Source: Chrysogorgia sp. JL179-B06 (taxonomy: Eukaryota; Cnidaria; Anthozoa; Scleralcyonacea; Chrysogorgiidae). Taken from it: a stretch of DNA of 64,000 nt. How positions within the stretch are numbered: position 1 is the first letter of the stretch; the number at the start of each line of letters is the position of its first letter. This document shows positions 49,592 through 59,418 of this stretch, piece by piece. The translations under genes and the position numbers were made by a program. Location: positions 410,501 through 474,500 of the forward strand of contig JAYKKM010000026.1 in the NCBI GenBank assembly GCA_035772405.1, given 5' to 3'. Under the pieces are notes generated by a model. That model was not told the DNA's origin. It saw nothing but the letters and a program-made list of their open reading frames with translations, and searched no databases.

Positions 49592-49640
49592 ATGATATTG
49601 CGAGCTATTCTCGTTGGGTGTCTTTTTGGCTGCTCCACAG
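49592..49640 (+). CDS. candidate first exon (signal peptide) of a secreted alpha-carbonic anhydrase
   Basis: ATG opens MILRAILVGCLFGCST, a textbook signal peptide, and ends at a GT donor (CCACAG|GTATAT) in phase 1. The only clear coding exon downstream, at 52854, begins in phase 1, so the two can join as Gly-Ile-Pro-Glu-Trp. A short exon carrying the usual N-terminal W-x-Y segment is expected between them and was not found. The assignment to this gene is therefore inferred from distance, strand and phase. Confidence 0.5.
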
Positions 49641-50060
49641 GTATATGCATTTTCCTTTCGATATAGTAATTAAAAATCCGCTAATAAGAAACCTATATTG
49701 AGCTCCACTGCTGAATAAGAATCAATTTAAAAACACGGAGCGATCGCATAAAAGGAGAACAGCCCTCCTTAAAATGAACTGACGTTTTAAAACATGGCGA
49801 GTTAATTAATGGTGAACAAGCCATGGTAAAACTATGAAGGCCTTGATCCAAAGGTTCATGTTTCCTTTTGTAATTCACCAAAGATCGATATTACTTGAGC
49901 TAAAAGATTTATAAAGAAAATAGACTGTATAAATAAGCTAGAATAACTCACACGTGGAAATGCAATGAATTATGGATGAAGCGTTTACATTGAGGCATAA
50001 CGAGCAATAAAACGTAATTTTTAGATGAAAATTTCAACTAATGTTTTCGAGTATTATCTA
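49641..50060. other. intron or intergenic
   Basis: No supported feature. Confidence 0.4.
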
Positions 50061-50251
50061 CAATGTAAAAACAAATTGGTTGAAACAACCAATTTGATAG
50101 GTTATCTCAGACAAATATTTTGGTTAAAATGACCTTACTTTGGTTGTTTCAACCAATAAATCTGACTGTTTCAACCCTTAAAAAATGGTCAATTGATGAG
50201 TCTGAGACAACCGAAGAAATTGGTTGTTTTAACCAATCTGTTTTAACAGTG
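50061..50251. mobile_element. 191-bp MITE related to the giant CACTA-like element
   Basis: The ends CAATGTAAAAACAAATTGG and TTTTAACAGTG are inverted (26 of 30) and resemble those of 5353-37815. The interior is AACCAAT-type repeats in both orientations. TA flanks both sides, again a 2-bp duplication. It is essentially two subterminal regions fused. Confidence 0.8.
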
Positions 50252-50581
50252 TATAAAACAATCAATTAACAAATATTTTCCCAGCTGAAGTTCAAACAAA
50301 TAAAAAACTCGCAAAATGTAAAAGCCTCTGCAGCCGGAAAATCTGGTTTAAAATATCGACGTAGCTACTAAGCCGACCAATAGGATTGGTGCGCTGTAAT
50401 TTAAATTTTAAATGACTAAGTTACTCAACCTGTACTCATGTGCTCGCTCCGTGTTCAATCCCGATATTTGAAATTAGTTCTTTCGTTAGTTTGCTTGCAC
50501 AAATGCAAGATTCAAAATTTCTAACAAGCATATCGGTTACTAAATTAAATGTTGACACATGAAAGCAATTGTGAACACAAT

Positions 50582-50911
50582 TTAAAGTGCATATAACGTC
50601 TGTGGGGATTTAACATATTTGTAATCTATGGATTCTCCTGAGATAAATTGTAATATATCTTGTCAGCTGAAAATTTCATCTTCATAGACTTTTTTGCTGT
50701 TAAAGTTGACGGAAATGATGTCATAGCGGGCATCTGTCTATATGAAAACCTCTTTACAGATTCCCGCTATGACGTCATTTCCGTCAACTTTAACAGCAAA
50801 AAAGTCTATGAAGATCAAATTTTCAGCTGACAAGATATATTACAATTGTTCTCAGGAGAATCGATAGATTACATATATGTTAAATTCCCACAGACGTTAT
50901 ATGCACTTTAA
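50582..50911. mobile_element. 330-bp near-perfect foldback (TTAAAGTGC family)
   Basis: The two halves pair over about 150 bp (ATATAACGTCTGTGGG, TTGTCAGCTGAAAATTT, GACTTTTTTGCTGTTAAAG, GATGTCATAGCGGG) around a 30-bp centre. Very few mismatches, so young. Confidence 0.9.
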
Positions 50912-51135
50912 CCGAATAATATTTTGGAAATGTTTTATAAATATATTATTTTGTAATTTTGTAATTATCACGTCACTCGTCGCTACTCGATAATTAGATT
51001 ATTCGCTCTAAATTTCTCGTAATACAGAGTAAAATATAACTTAACCAATCAGCGTACTAGAAACACCTCATTGATCATTAGTTTCCTGTCCATATTTATA
51101 TCCCCTGTGCTCAGATTTAGCGCAATATTCTCCAA

Positions 51136-51205
51136 ATGAAGACCCTCAAAAGTATTCCATTTCAGCTGATACTCATTCTAATTCAACTTCTTTTCTTTTT
51201 AATAG
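51136..51205 (+). CDS. alternative signal-peptide exon candidate
   Basis: ATG opens 23 codons, MKTLKSIPFQ followed by a leucine/isoleucine-rich core, and meets a donor (ATAG|GTGATT) in phase 1, the same phase as 49640. TTTATAT at 51095-51101 and a CAGATT initiator-like word lie just upstream. It could be an alternative first exon of the carbonic anhydrase gene. If it is read through, a stop follows two codons later. Could be chance in A/T-rich DNA. Confidence 0.35.
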
Positions 51206-51490
51206 GTGATTAGTCTTATAATGGTATGTTCTTCGAATTTTTTAACAACATAATGACTATATATTGACTAGAATGTATACTACCAGAATTTCATACGAGA
51301 AAATATCTCGTGTGAAATTTTCATATATCAGGAATTCCAATTCCAGGACACGTGGATTTTTACAGGACGCGTCGATTTTCAGGACACGTGACATTTCGTA
51401 CATTTTCAGGACTTTTATTTCGCATACGAAGCAAATATCATACCTAACATTTTAATATAAGAAATATTATTTTCACATATGCGAATGAAA

Positions 51491-51592
51491 ATTTCACATA
51501 TTTTTCACATATTTCACATATTTTTCACATATTTCACATATTTTTCACATATTTCACATATTTTTCACATATTTCACATATTTTTCACATAT
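51491..51592. repeat. 20-bp tandem repeat
   Basis: TTTCACATATTTTTCACATA is repeated about 5 times. The surrounding sequence has further CATATGTGAAAT words. Confidence 0.9.
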
Positions 51593-51741
51593 TTTTTCAA
51601 CATATGACATTTTCATTCCATACGTGAAATGAACCGTTTCGTACGTGAAATTCCAAATTCATATGTGAAATGACATATGAAGTTTTTGTAAGGGCAGAAG
51701 TATTTCCTCCGTACGAGGTTTGACAAGATTAACTTTATTCC

Positions 51742-52042
51742 TGAGGAGAACCTAGTATAGGCCCTTACGTCCGCAACGAATCAACTTAATTCGACCACCT
51801 TATTTTTCTCAAACACGTCGTTTGATAATTTTATTGATATTTTAAGTAGTTTTAAGTCAGCACTTTTAAATTAATAGTTTTTTGTTCACAGTGGTAATAT
51901 ATATGTAGTAGCCAAGTAGGCTTTATCTTATAACGAAACTGTAATTAGTCATATAAGTAACATTAAGAATATATTGTTGTAAGAGCATTGAGACTATTGT
52001 ATAATGCTCCTAATACGTCTTTATTATTATTATTATTATTAT
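51742..52042 (+). mobile_element. SINE-like composite, copy 2
   Basis: Same head (GGAGAACCTAG, GCAACGAATCAACTT) and same LINE tail as 40173-40490, ending (TTA)n. Contains a small duplication (GTAGTAGCCAAGTAGGC). Confidence 0.7.
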
Positions 52043-52226
52043 TCCTTTTTAGTGTTATGAAAGTGTTTTTCATTCACTAATCAACTCTGGGATATAATCA
52101 GATATACCAATACAGCTAATTGGCATTCTGGTATCAATTGGAGCGGCCTTATTGCTAAATCTTTAAAATATTCAGAAAATGTTAGAACCCCAACATTCTG
52201 ATCGACAGTTTGATACTTATCATTCA

Positions 52227-52347
52227 TAGACCCGGGGGATTCGGCAAAATATTACCCTCAGCGATGATATTTCCCGAGGGGCTTGCCCCGAGGAAAATAT
52301 CATCGCTGAGGGTAATATTTTGCCGAATCCCCAGAGCGGAGGGTCTA
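52227..52347. repeat. 121-bp near-perfect palindromic element
   Basis: Arms ATTCGGCAAAATATTACCCT and CAGCGATGATATTT pair around a GGGGCTTGCCCC loop, and TAGACCC/GGGTCTA closes the base. It truncates the Crypton-like frame that lies to its right. Confidence 0.88.
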
Positions 52348-52622
52348 TAAATGATATATTATACCGAAAAAATAGGCAAAGAGCATTTGCTTTAAATTTT
52401 GTACCGTCTTTCTTTTTGGCGTTAGCGAAAAACTTCGCCAGACTTTTGTCGAGCATTTTTTTATCTGTGAGTCCTTCGACATCCCCAACTGCGTCTGAAA
52501 ATGTTTTTAGAGCATTTTTTGTTGCCTTTATTGTATTTTTTTGCGTGTCTGCCGTCTAATATACGTGCAATTTCTTCGTCTTCTGACTCAATATTTGACA
52601 GGTTGTCTTCACTCTCGGCCAT
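52348..52622 (-). pseudogene. second Crypton-like recombinase, N-terminal fragment, frameshifted
   Basis: The minus strand starts MAESEDNLSNIESEDEEIAR at 52622. After an A-run near 52538-52544 the reading moves to another frame: LKTFSDAVGDVEGLTDKKML, then LAKFFANAKKKDGTKFKANA. It aligns segment by segment with the N-terminal domain of the 174-1019 protein (LLE..., KKFYVEARRANGEKYTKNSL), so the two are paralogs. The remainder is lost at the palindromic element. Confidence 0.75.
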
Positions 52623-52698
52623 TTTCAGTGGGCATGAAATTTTCCCGCCATTTTCACGCATTGAGTCGTGCGTGTTGTCTCGCGTGGTCTACGCGAAT

Positions 52699-52742
52699 AA
52701 TGTTCCACCCCATGTTCCCCGGGGAACATGGGGTGGAACATT
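52699..52742. repeat. 44-bp perfect palindrome
   Basis: AATGTTCCACCCCATGTTCC and its continuation CC are followed immediately by the exact inversion with no spacer (axis 52720/52721). Confidence 0.97.
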
Positions 52743-52853
52743 GTCAAAAGGAACGCAGGCTCGCTAAGTGATGACGTAAGGCGTGATATCGCGATTAATT
52801 TCCTGCTCACGTGGCACAAACTGAGCTTTCTGATTGGACAATTTGAAGTTGAG

Positions 52854-53176
52854 GTATCCCTGAATGGTCAACTCATTACGTGAACTGCAAAGGGAATAAA
52901 CAATCCCCAATTAACATCGTGAAGTCTGATATAGAATACAATCCATCACTTGTGAACTCAATGACCTTTTCGAACTACAGCAACGCAGGTGATGGCAAAC
53001 AGTTTATGGTTGAAATCAATGGCCATGGTCTTCAGGTCAGTGTGTCCGCTGTTGGTGCCAGCATAGCTTTAGCAGGATTGGGCAGTTTTAATTTGGGTCA
53101 TTTTCACTTCCATTGCGGAAGTGATGACAGCAAAGGCTCTGAACATCAATTCGACGGGAAAAAATACTCCGCTGAG
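52854..53176 (+). CDS. alpha-carbonic anhydrase, catalytic-domain exon
   Basis: Reads IPEWSTHYVNCKGNKQSPIN, then INGHGLQVSV, GHFHFHCGSDDSKGSEHQFD and KKYSAE, ending at donor GAG|GTAAAA (phase 0). The acceptor is TTGAG at 52853 (phase 1, the conserved position before GP.HW). Visible: the QSPINI signature, the NGH His (proton shuttle, H64 in CA2 numbering), the first two zinc ligands (HFH) and the GSEH Glu. The third His belongs to the next exon, which is not in view. Oddities: Cys replaces the nearly invariant Trp after HFH, and His replaces the usual Gln before it. Alpha-CAs hydrate CO2. A secreted form would fit calcification, acid-base or symbiosis roles in an anthozoan, but that is inference. 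Confidence 0.93.
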
Positions 53177-53443
53177 GTAAAATAACTATGAACTTTTTAC
53201 TTTTAACCCATGCATTAAGCTGGATAGCCTACTATGTCACATTACGCAACTATTTCCCTTATTAAAAAATTATTGCGTTCATATGGAAAGTGTGCTGATC
53301 AGCTTGGCGAGGATCTTGGTAGATATTTGGTCTCATCCCGCGGTAACAGATAGGTGCCACATAAGCTCCGTGGGCCCTCTTTCTGTGGGGCCCCTTTTAA
53401 ATAGTTTGTTCTTGCTTTTCGTAAGTGTGCGTCATTTTCAATT

Positions 53444-53719
53444 TTAAAGTATCTTTGCCTTCACAAAATGAAAACAGTAAAGTCATGTGAATAACATGTG
53501 CGCATGTTTCTCCCACAACACCAAACTTCTTGATTTTCAGACTTCTCCTGTAAATCATCATGCATGTGTGACAAAATTCCAGATATTTGCATATGAAGCA
53601 AACTAAAATATTTCAAAAACAAAGCGAAGAAGCAAAAATCTTCAAAAGAAGTTACTTTATCATTTTAAAAGTTATCCCAAATAAGACAATAAAATATTTT
53701 GACGTTATAGGCACTTTAA
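53444..53719. mobile_element. TTAAAGTG-family MITE, one-sided copy
   Basis: CATGCATGTGTGACAAAATT, ATATTTGCATAT, AGTTACTTTATCATTTTAAA and GGCACTTTAA repeat the right half of 45284-45766. The left end is uncertain. Confidence 0.7.
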
Positions 53720-54238
53720 GGAACAAATGTGATTTTCTACCGTTATAGTTAGGATTTGGATTTGAATAGAGTACATCGCTTTCTGATGCCGTGAGGAGAA
53801 TATTACTTTTTCACTTCTGATGCATATTGCAAGGACGTATCACAGTGTACATTTTACAAAGACACTGTTTGTTAAGATTTCGTTGGACGTGTCCGCGTAC
53901 GTTTTATCTGTTAAAAAGGATTGAAATCTAAGTGGGTGAACATGCAAAAAAATAATGCAGCTAAAATTTTTTAGCTGCATCACATAACCCGTTTCCGTTC
54001 AAAAATGTCTAAAAATATATCGCTCATTATTATATGTCACAAGCTACTTCCGGTGAAATTGCGTGCTCTGATTGGCTGAGACACGTCACGTGCCGGTCCG
54101 TTATTTCCCGGTAATTACCGGATTACGGTCCGGATTACGGATTTTGTCAGCCATTTTGTTTACAAAGGAACAAACCGAACAATGATAGGAAACTTTGAAA
54201 AGCCGCAAAATTTAGTAAATTAAGCACTACAGTAAATC
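53720..54238. other. intergenic, promoter-like GC-richer segment
   Basis: A hairpin ATGCAGCTAAAA/TTTTAGCTGCAT lies at 53956-53981. 54068-54150 has a CCAAT box (GATTGGCTGAGAC), CACGTCACGTG and repeats of TTACCGGATTACGG. It could drive the short frame at 54239. Confidence 0.45.
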
Positions 54239-54295
54239 ATGTACGAGTCGGACGATGAACAATCTAAAAGAGAGTCAATTACTATCACGAAAGCA
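54239..54295 (+). pseudogene. start of an unknown frame cut by a LINE tail
   Basis: MYESDDEQSKRESITITKA starts 170 bp after a CCAAT box and runs straight into the (AAT)n end of a minus-strand LINE tail. The acidic start resembles those of transposon-borne proteins in this window, but it is too short to assign. Confidence 0.35.
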
Positions 54296-54440
54296 ATAAT
54301 AATAATAATAATAATAATAAAGACGTATTGGGAGCATTATACAATAGTCTCAATGCTCTTACAACAATATATATATTCTTAAAGTTACTTTTAAAACTAA
54401 TTACAGTTTCATTATAAGATAAAGCCAACTACATATATTA
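54296..54440 (-). mobile_element. LINE 3' tail (first family), minus strand
   Basis: Reverse complement of the 38322-type 3' end: (ATT)n, AATGCTCC, AGAGCATTGAGACTATTG, TTATCTTATAATGAAACTG. Confidence 0.85.
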
Positions 54441-55119
54441 ACTCATTCATTACTGGTCAAAAATGCCATAAATTGAGTGCACCTCTCCCTCGGCTTGTTT
54501 CTCAACAAGTGTCCACAAGTACAAAACAAGCTATACCTCGTTTTTAAGCTTATTGAATAAGCTTTCAAAATTGTAATTTATTTTTTTAAAAAACCAGTAC
54601 ATTTTGACATAAATTTGCATAATTTAGCATAAATTATAAAAATGTGGCTTCAAAATTTAGGCATGAACTTATCTGTGTTCCACATATTGCAGTGTATAGT
54701 AAAAATTCAACGCCACAAAGTTACATTTATCTATTAGCAACATGTCCAGCAAGTATGGCTGAAAAGGAATAAAAGAGCCAGAAGTTACGGCTGTTTATAT
54801 AACCCTTCTCGAAACCGTCAAAATGTAGCAAAAACGATAGTACACATAAATGTGTCTTTTTTTGAAATGTATGCAGGAAAATAATAGTATACATAGAATA
54901 TTGTGTCCATGATACTTTATATATGTTCCTTCACTTTGATTTTTGTGCTTCTGGATCTCCACACACCACCCACTTATATATAACCCTTTTTTTTTTTTTT
55001 TTAAATTTTAATATTTTTTTAAATTTAAAAAAAAAAATTTTTTATTGTATTGTATTGTTATCATTATTTATATTATATCATGTATATGGTAATTATTCAT
55101 GATATGCGCATAACTATAA
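54441..55119. other. intergenic; T-run/A-run
   Basis: No gene. TTAACTCATTCATTACTGG at 54439 could be a piggyBac-type TTAA end but has no partner. A long T-run then A-run lies at about 54987-55040. Confidence 0.4.
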
Positions 55120-56713
55120 TATATAAGTTTCATAACTACATCATACCCCAGGCCCTTATCACTAACAGTTTCCGCAGCATGCCTACCAATATACACGTCG
55201 AAGTCAACGGTATAGCCATTACTGCTATCGGCCAAAACCCAAAGTTCTATCCCCCACTTAGTGGGCTTATCCCTGATGTACTGCCTAATGCCAGACCTAT
55301 GTCTAGATTTAACCATACGTTCATCAATGGCAACACTCTGTTTGGGCTGATACAAACTGACGCACCGGGATTTGAAATAGGTGATGAACGCATTTACTTT
55401 CCGCAACTTATCCCCGGGGGCTTCGGCATTTGGGTCTACAACATGCAAAAAGGCCATGAGAGCACTAAACCTATCCCTTGATATTATGGCCCGGGCCCAC
55501 AATCCATGGTATAGTGACTTAGTACTCCAATAATTAAACTGTGCATTTACCCGCACTAAACCAAAATAAAGAAGAAGAGCAATTAGTCTATCTATCTCTT
55601 CAGGGGTAGTTTCTTGCCAACTACCATCAGACTTTGTGTAGGCGCTGTGTGTACCTGATGCAATGTGTGTGTAAGCATATGTGTTTGTATGAGCTACTAT
55701 ACTAGCTAACATTTCTACACTAAAAAAAAGATGAAAAACTCACTAGCAGTGGTCATGGTACCTCTAACTGTGGGCTGATCAAAGTGTACTCCGGGTGGGC
55801 GGGTTGGCTGAAATGCTGGAATGTCATTTCCAACATCAGGGTCCCCATAGCTCATCCAAGCTGGGGCCGTAACCTGGCCCCTTCCCCTAGCCCGACCCCT
55901 ACCACTTGCCGTACCACTGGGAACTCCAGCCTCCCCCCCTTGTACAGGAACCGCAGCTTGGGCCCTACCCCGGCCCCTACCACGGCCCCTACCACTTGCC
56001 CTACCACGGGGAACCCTGGCCTGCCTACCATTACCACAGACCCGACTGCTGGTTCCAACCTCACCACCAGCATCAGGAATGATATAAGTATCTCATGCAG
56101 TAAACAATGGTATCAAATAATTAGCTAACAAGTAGTTTCTTCACAACATCTTATTCAGCATAATAGCTCCGTCTCTCAGTCGTGAAATAGTACTTTTAGT
56201 ACTCCAAATATGTTCTGTTATATATAGAAGACATTTCCTGGGAATACACAACTACACAAGGCTTCAAATGTAAAAATACCATTGGGTATTTAAATTTTGT
56301 CGCTAACAATAGGCCATGCGTCACAGAATTAGCACGCTTGATAATCCGTCTCTGCAGAGCTCGCACGATTTTGTGTTTCTTGCTCATAACACAACCGTTT
56401 TTACCAAAGAAAAGTTCTCGATACATCTCCGAACAATTTCTTGATATGATAAGCAATGTTTCAAACACAATATATGAAGATATCGACTAAAATTACATCG
56501 CTTCCCAAACACGCAAAAAATATTTCCGACATGGCCGCGTGGCATATTTTAGACTCACCTCGTTAGTTCGTCGAAATCCATCAGTTGGTGGTCGATGTCC
56601 GATTCTTCTCCGCTTGACATTCCTCCACGATCACTATCACATTCATTCATATCTACTAAAACCTCCAAAACCTCTTCAGCAGTGAAACGAACCCTCTTAG
56701 GACGACTCGCCAT
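55120..56713 (-). pseudogene. piggyBac (PGBD-type) transposase, truncated and frameshifted
   Basis: Exon 1 (56713-56559) encodes MASRPKRVRFTAEEVLEVLV plus an acidic stretch and ends at a consensus donor AG|GTGAGT. Exon 2 (from about 56091) has an Arg-Gly-rich segment, FQPTRPPGVHFDQPTVRGTM and TTASEFF, then a T8 run (55722-55729) with a one-base slip, then MLASIVAHTNTYAY through IDERMVKSRHRSGIRQYI, DKPTKWGIELWVLADSSNGY and GLGYDVVMKLI. The Asp of IDERM is the first DDD catalytic residue. Homology stops at KLI (about 55120) in A/T-rich DNA, so the later catalytic Asps and the C-terminal Cys-rich domain are missing. The exon 1/exon 2 phases do not match cleanly. ATTGG boxes stand upstream (about 56780-56815). 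Confidence 0.88.
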
Positions 56714-56782
56714 TGTGAAGAAGTGAAGGTCAGGTTGCGCGACACGCTGTGTTTGGCAACCGCCACCTAACAAGGCAGCCAA

Positions 56783-57286
56783 TCAGTGCGTTTGTTATTT
56801 CCAACTGACCAATCACAGTTCTTTAGATAGCCCAGACTCTCAGCTTCAAATCAAGCCTATTTTTATATTTTTCCGATGAATTCCGACGGTAAAACGACTG
56901 TACTATCCTTCCAATGACTGATTTTCACGATCTTCTTCCATGCAGTCAATACAACGACTTAACAACAACAACAATATGCAACACCATTCGACCATTAATT
57001 GCTAAACTCTGACTGCGTGACGTCACATTCAATCTTCTTTAATACGCGCATCACGAGCATTTTTCAATCTCAAACAGCTATATTCGGCAATTTAAGTCTA
57101 ATAATATGTTTTCACGTAGAGGAGGACAAAATACAATGGAATTCGACGGTTTCGAAGAGCTATTGTATATTTCACGGTTTGATTGTCTATAAAAACAAAT
57201 TTTTCTTGCATGTATTAAAATTAGAAATCGTTCATTGATGTGCGAGGTTACACAAAACCGCTGAACCTCTCCAGCATATATCACTG
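56783..57286. other. upstream region of the piggyBac copy
   Basis: Two CCAAT/ATTGG boxes at about 56779 and 56808, and TGACGTCA near 57019. No supported gene. Confidence 0.4.
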
Positions 57287-58556
57287 GAATTACTGAGATT
57301 AATAAGATTACAAGTGTTACAGAGATTACTAAGATTACAGGTATAAAGATTACAGGGATTACTAAGATTACGCGGATTACTAATATTACAGGTATTACTA
57401 AGATTACAGGGATTACTAAGATTACAAGGATTACAGGGATTACTAAGATTACAGGGATTACTAAGATTACAAGGAATACTAATATTACAGGGATTACTAA
57501 GATTACAAGGATTACTAAGATTACAGGGATTACTAAAGATTACAAGGATTACTAAGATTACTAGGATTACTAAGATTACAAGGATTAATAAGATTACAAG
57601 GAATACTAATATTACAGGGATTACTAAGATTACAAGGATTACTAAGATTACAAGGATTACTAAGATTACAGGTATTACTAAGATTACAGGGATTACTAAG
57701 ATTACAGGGATTACTAAGATTACAAGGATTACTAAGATTACAAGGATTACTAAGATTACAGGTATTACTAAGATTACAGGGATTACTAAGATTACAGGGA
57801 TTACTAAGATTACAGGGATTACTAACATTACTAAAATTACAAGGATTACTAAGATTACAAGGATTACTAAGATTACAAGGATTACTAAGATTACAAGGAT
57901 TACTAAGATTACAAGGATTACTAAGATTACAGGTAGTACTAAAATTACTGGGATTACTAAGATTACAAGGATTACTCAGATTACAGGGATCACTAAGATT
58001 ACAAGGATTACTAAGAGGTAGTACTAAAATTACTGGGATTACTAAGATTACAAGGATTACTCAGATTACAGGGATCACTAAGATTACAAGGATTACTAAG
58101 ATTACAGGAATTACTAAGATTACAAGGATTACTAAAGATTACAAGGATTACTAAGATTACAGGGATTACTAAAGATTACAAGGATTACTAAGATTACAAG
58201 GATTACTAAGATTACAAGGATTACTAAGATTACAAGGATTACTAAGATTACAAGGATTACTAAGATTACAAGGATTACTAAGATTACAGGGATTACTAAA
58301 GATTACAGGGATTACTAAGATTACAGGGATTACTAAGATTACAGGGATTACTAAGATTACTAGGATTACTAAGATTACTAGGATTACTAAGATTACAAGG
58401 ATTACTAAGGTTACAGGGATTACTAAGATTACAGGGATTACTAAGATTACAAATATTACTAGGATTACAAATATTACTAGGATTACTAAGATTACAGGAA
58501 TTACAGGGATTACCAAGATTACAGATTTCCTAGGATTACAGGGATTATTGTGGAGT
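57287..58556. repeat. 1.27-kb minisatellite, 9/18-bp period
   Basis: Units GATTACAAG/GATTACTAA and GATTACAGGGATTACTAA run for about 70 nine-mers with many point variants, plus a larger internal duplication (TAGTACTAAAATTACTGGG at about 57933 and 58018). The minus-strand frames of 198 and 132 codons are Ile/Val/Leu- and Asn/Cys/Leu-type repeats caused by the period, not proteins. Confidence 0.95.
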
Positions 58557-58624
58557 TTTAAGTGCATTACTGGTGTATATTATAATAAAGCATTTAATTT
58601 GGTGCTAGCGTAACACGAAGGGTC

Positions 58625-58960
58625 AACCCCCAGAGCCTCTGTTTTTTGGCGCAGGCCAAAAGGAACGCAGGCTCTGGATACGAGATTGGATTGTAACGTA
58701 TTTCGTTTACATAGTGGCAGTTTTAAGTTGAAAAAGTCGCTCATGACAGGTTAAATTTCGCTTTTGGGACGCTAAAAATGGTCGCTGATGAGACCTGTAA
58801 AAATGGTCGCTGATGAGACCTTATTATCTGGTAAAAAGTCGCTCATGACAGGTTAAATTTCGTGTTTGGGACGCTAAAAGTGGTCGCTGGTCACGTTTGG
58901 CAGGTACATTTTAACTACAAATCGCCCGTGCCAGAAAAAGTGATCGTAAAACGGCAGGTG
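58625..58960. repeat. small repeats: inverted AGCCT pair and a 105-bp direct repeat
   Basis: CCAGAGCCT (58630) and AGGCTCTGG (58669) are inverted. GTCGCTCATGACAGGTTAAA at about 58735 recurs at about 58837, followed by GGGACGCTAAAA and TGGTCGCTG. Confidence 0.75.
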
Positions 58961-59418
58961 GTCGTAAAACTCAGGTTCTACTCTAGATAATTTCCATATG
59001 TTTCGCTACAAAGAAGTTTCCGCGTTCATATCACAGAATAAGTAATTCAGTACAGAGGTCCAACTCGGTGTCGGTACCTTTGATGATTATGCATGTCGCC
59101 TGTTCCCCCGGCGGTTTTTACCTTCCAAGATGACAAATAAAAAAATATTCGCCACCTTACCGCACTTCATCCTATAGAACGCGCGTAGGAGTGTTTTATC
59201 AGATATAAAACACTCGGCGGGGAAGATAGCCATATCTTTGTTGTTGTTTTTTTCTTGCATGAACAATTTCTTGCCGGGTTGACGGATCACGCGCGTGCAC
59301 ATAAAAAATGGGACAAGTTTTCACGCGAGTTGGACTTCTGGTTAGTAATTTTTCCATACGCAGAAAATAATTTCGTTTTTGCCACATCCACTGCATGCAT
59401 CTACTTGTATTTATTTAG
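58961..59418. other. presumed intron before the carrier exon
   Basis: No supported gene. The sequence up to 59418 ends in TTGTATTTATTTAG, a good splice acceptor for the next exon. Confidence 0.5.

Noticed and set aside
55050..55481. 143-codon plus-strand frame
   Set aside because: It is antisense to the well-supported piggyBac frame.
55784..56128. Thr/Pro-rich plus-strand frame
   Set aside because: Antisense to the Arg-Gly-rich piggyBac exon 2; the composition is explained by that repeat.
57232..58567. 198- and 132-codon repetitive proteins (ILVIPV/NPCNLS)
   Set aside because: Produced by the 9/18-bp minisatellite having a period divisible by three.
58770..58830. Hammerhead ribozyme at CTGATGAGACC near 58777 and 58808
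   Set aside because: The CTGATGAG half is present twice but there is no GAAA half with stem II pairing.
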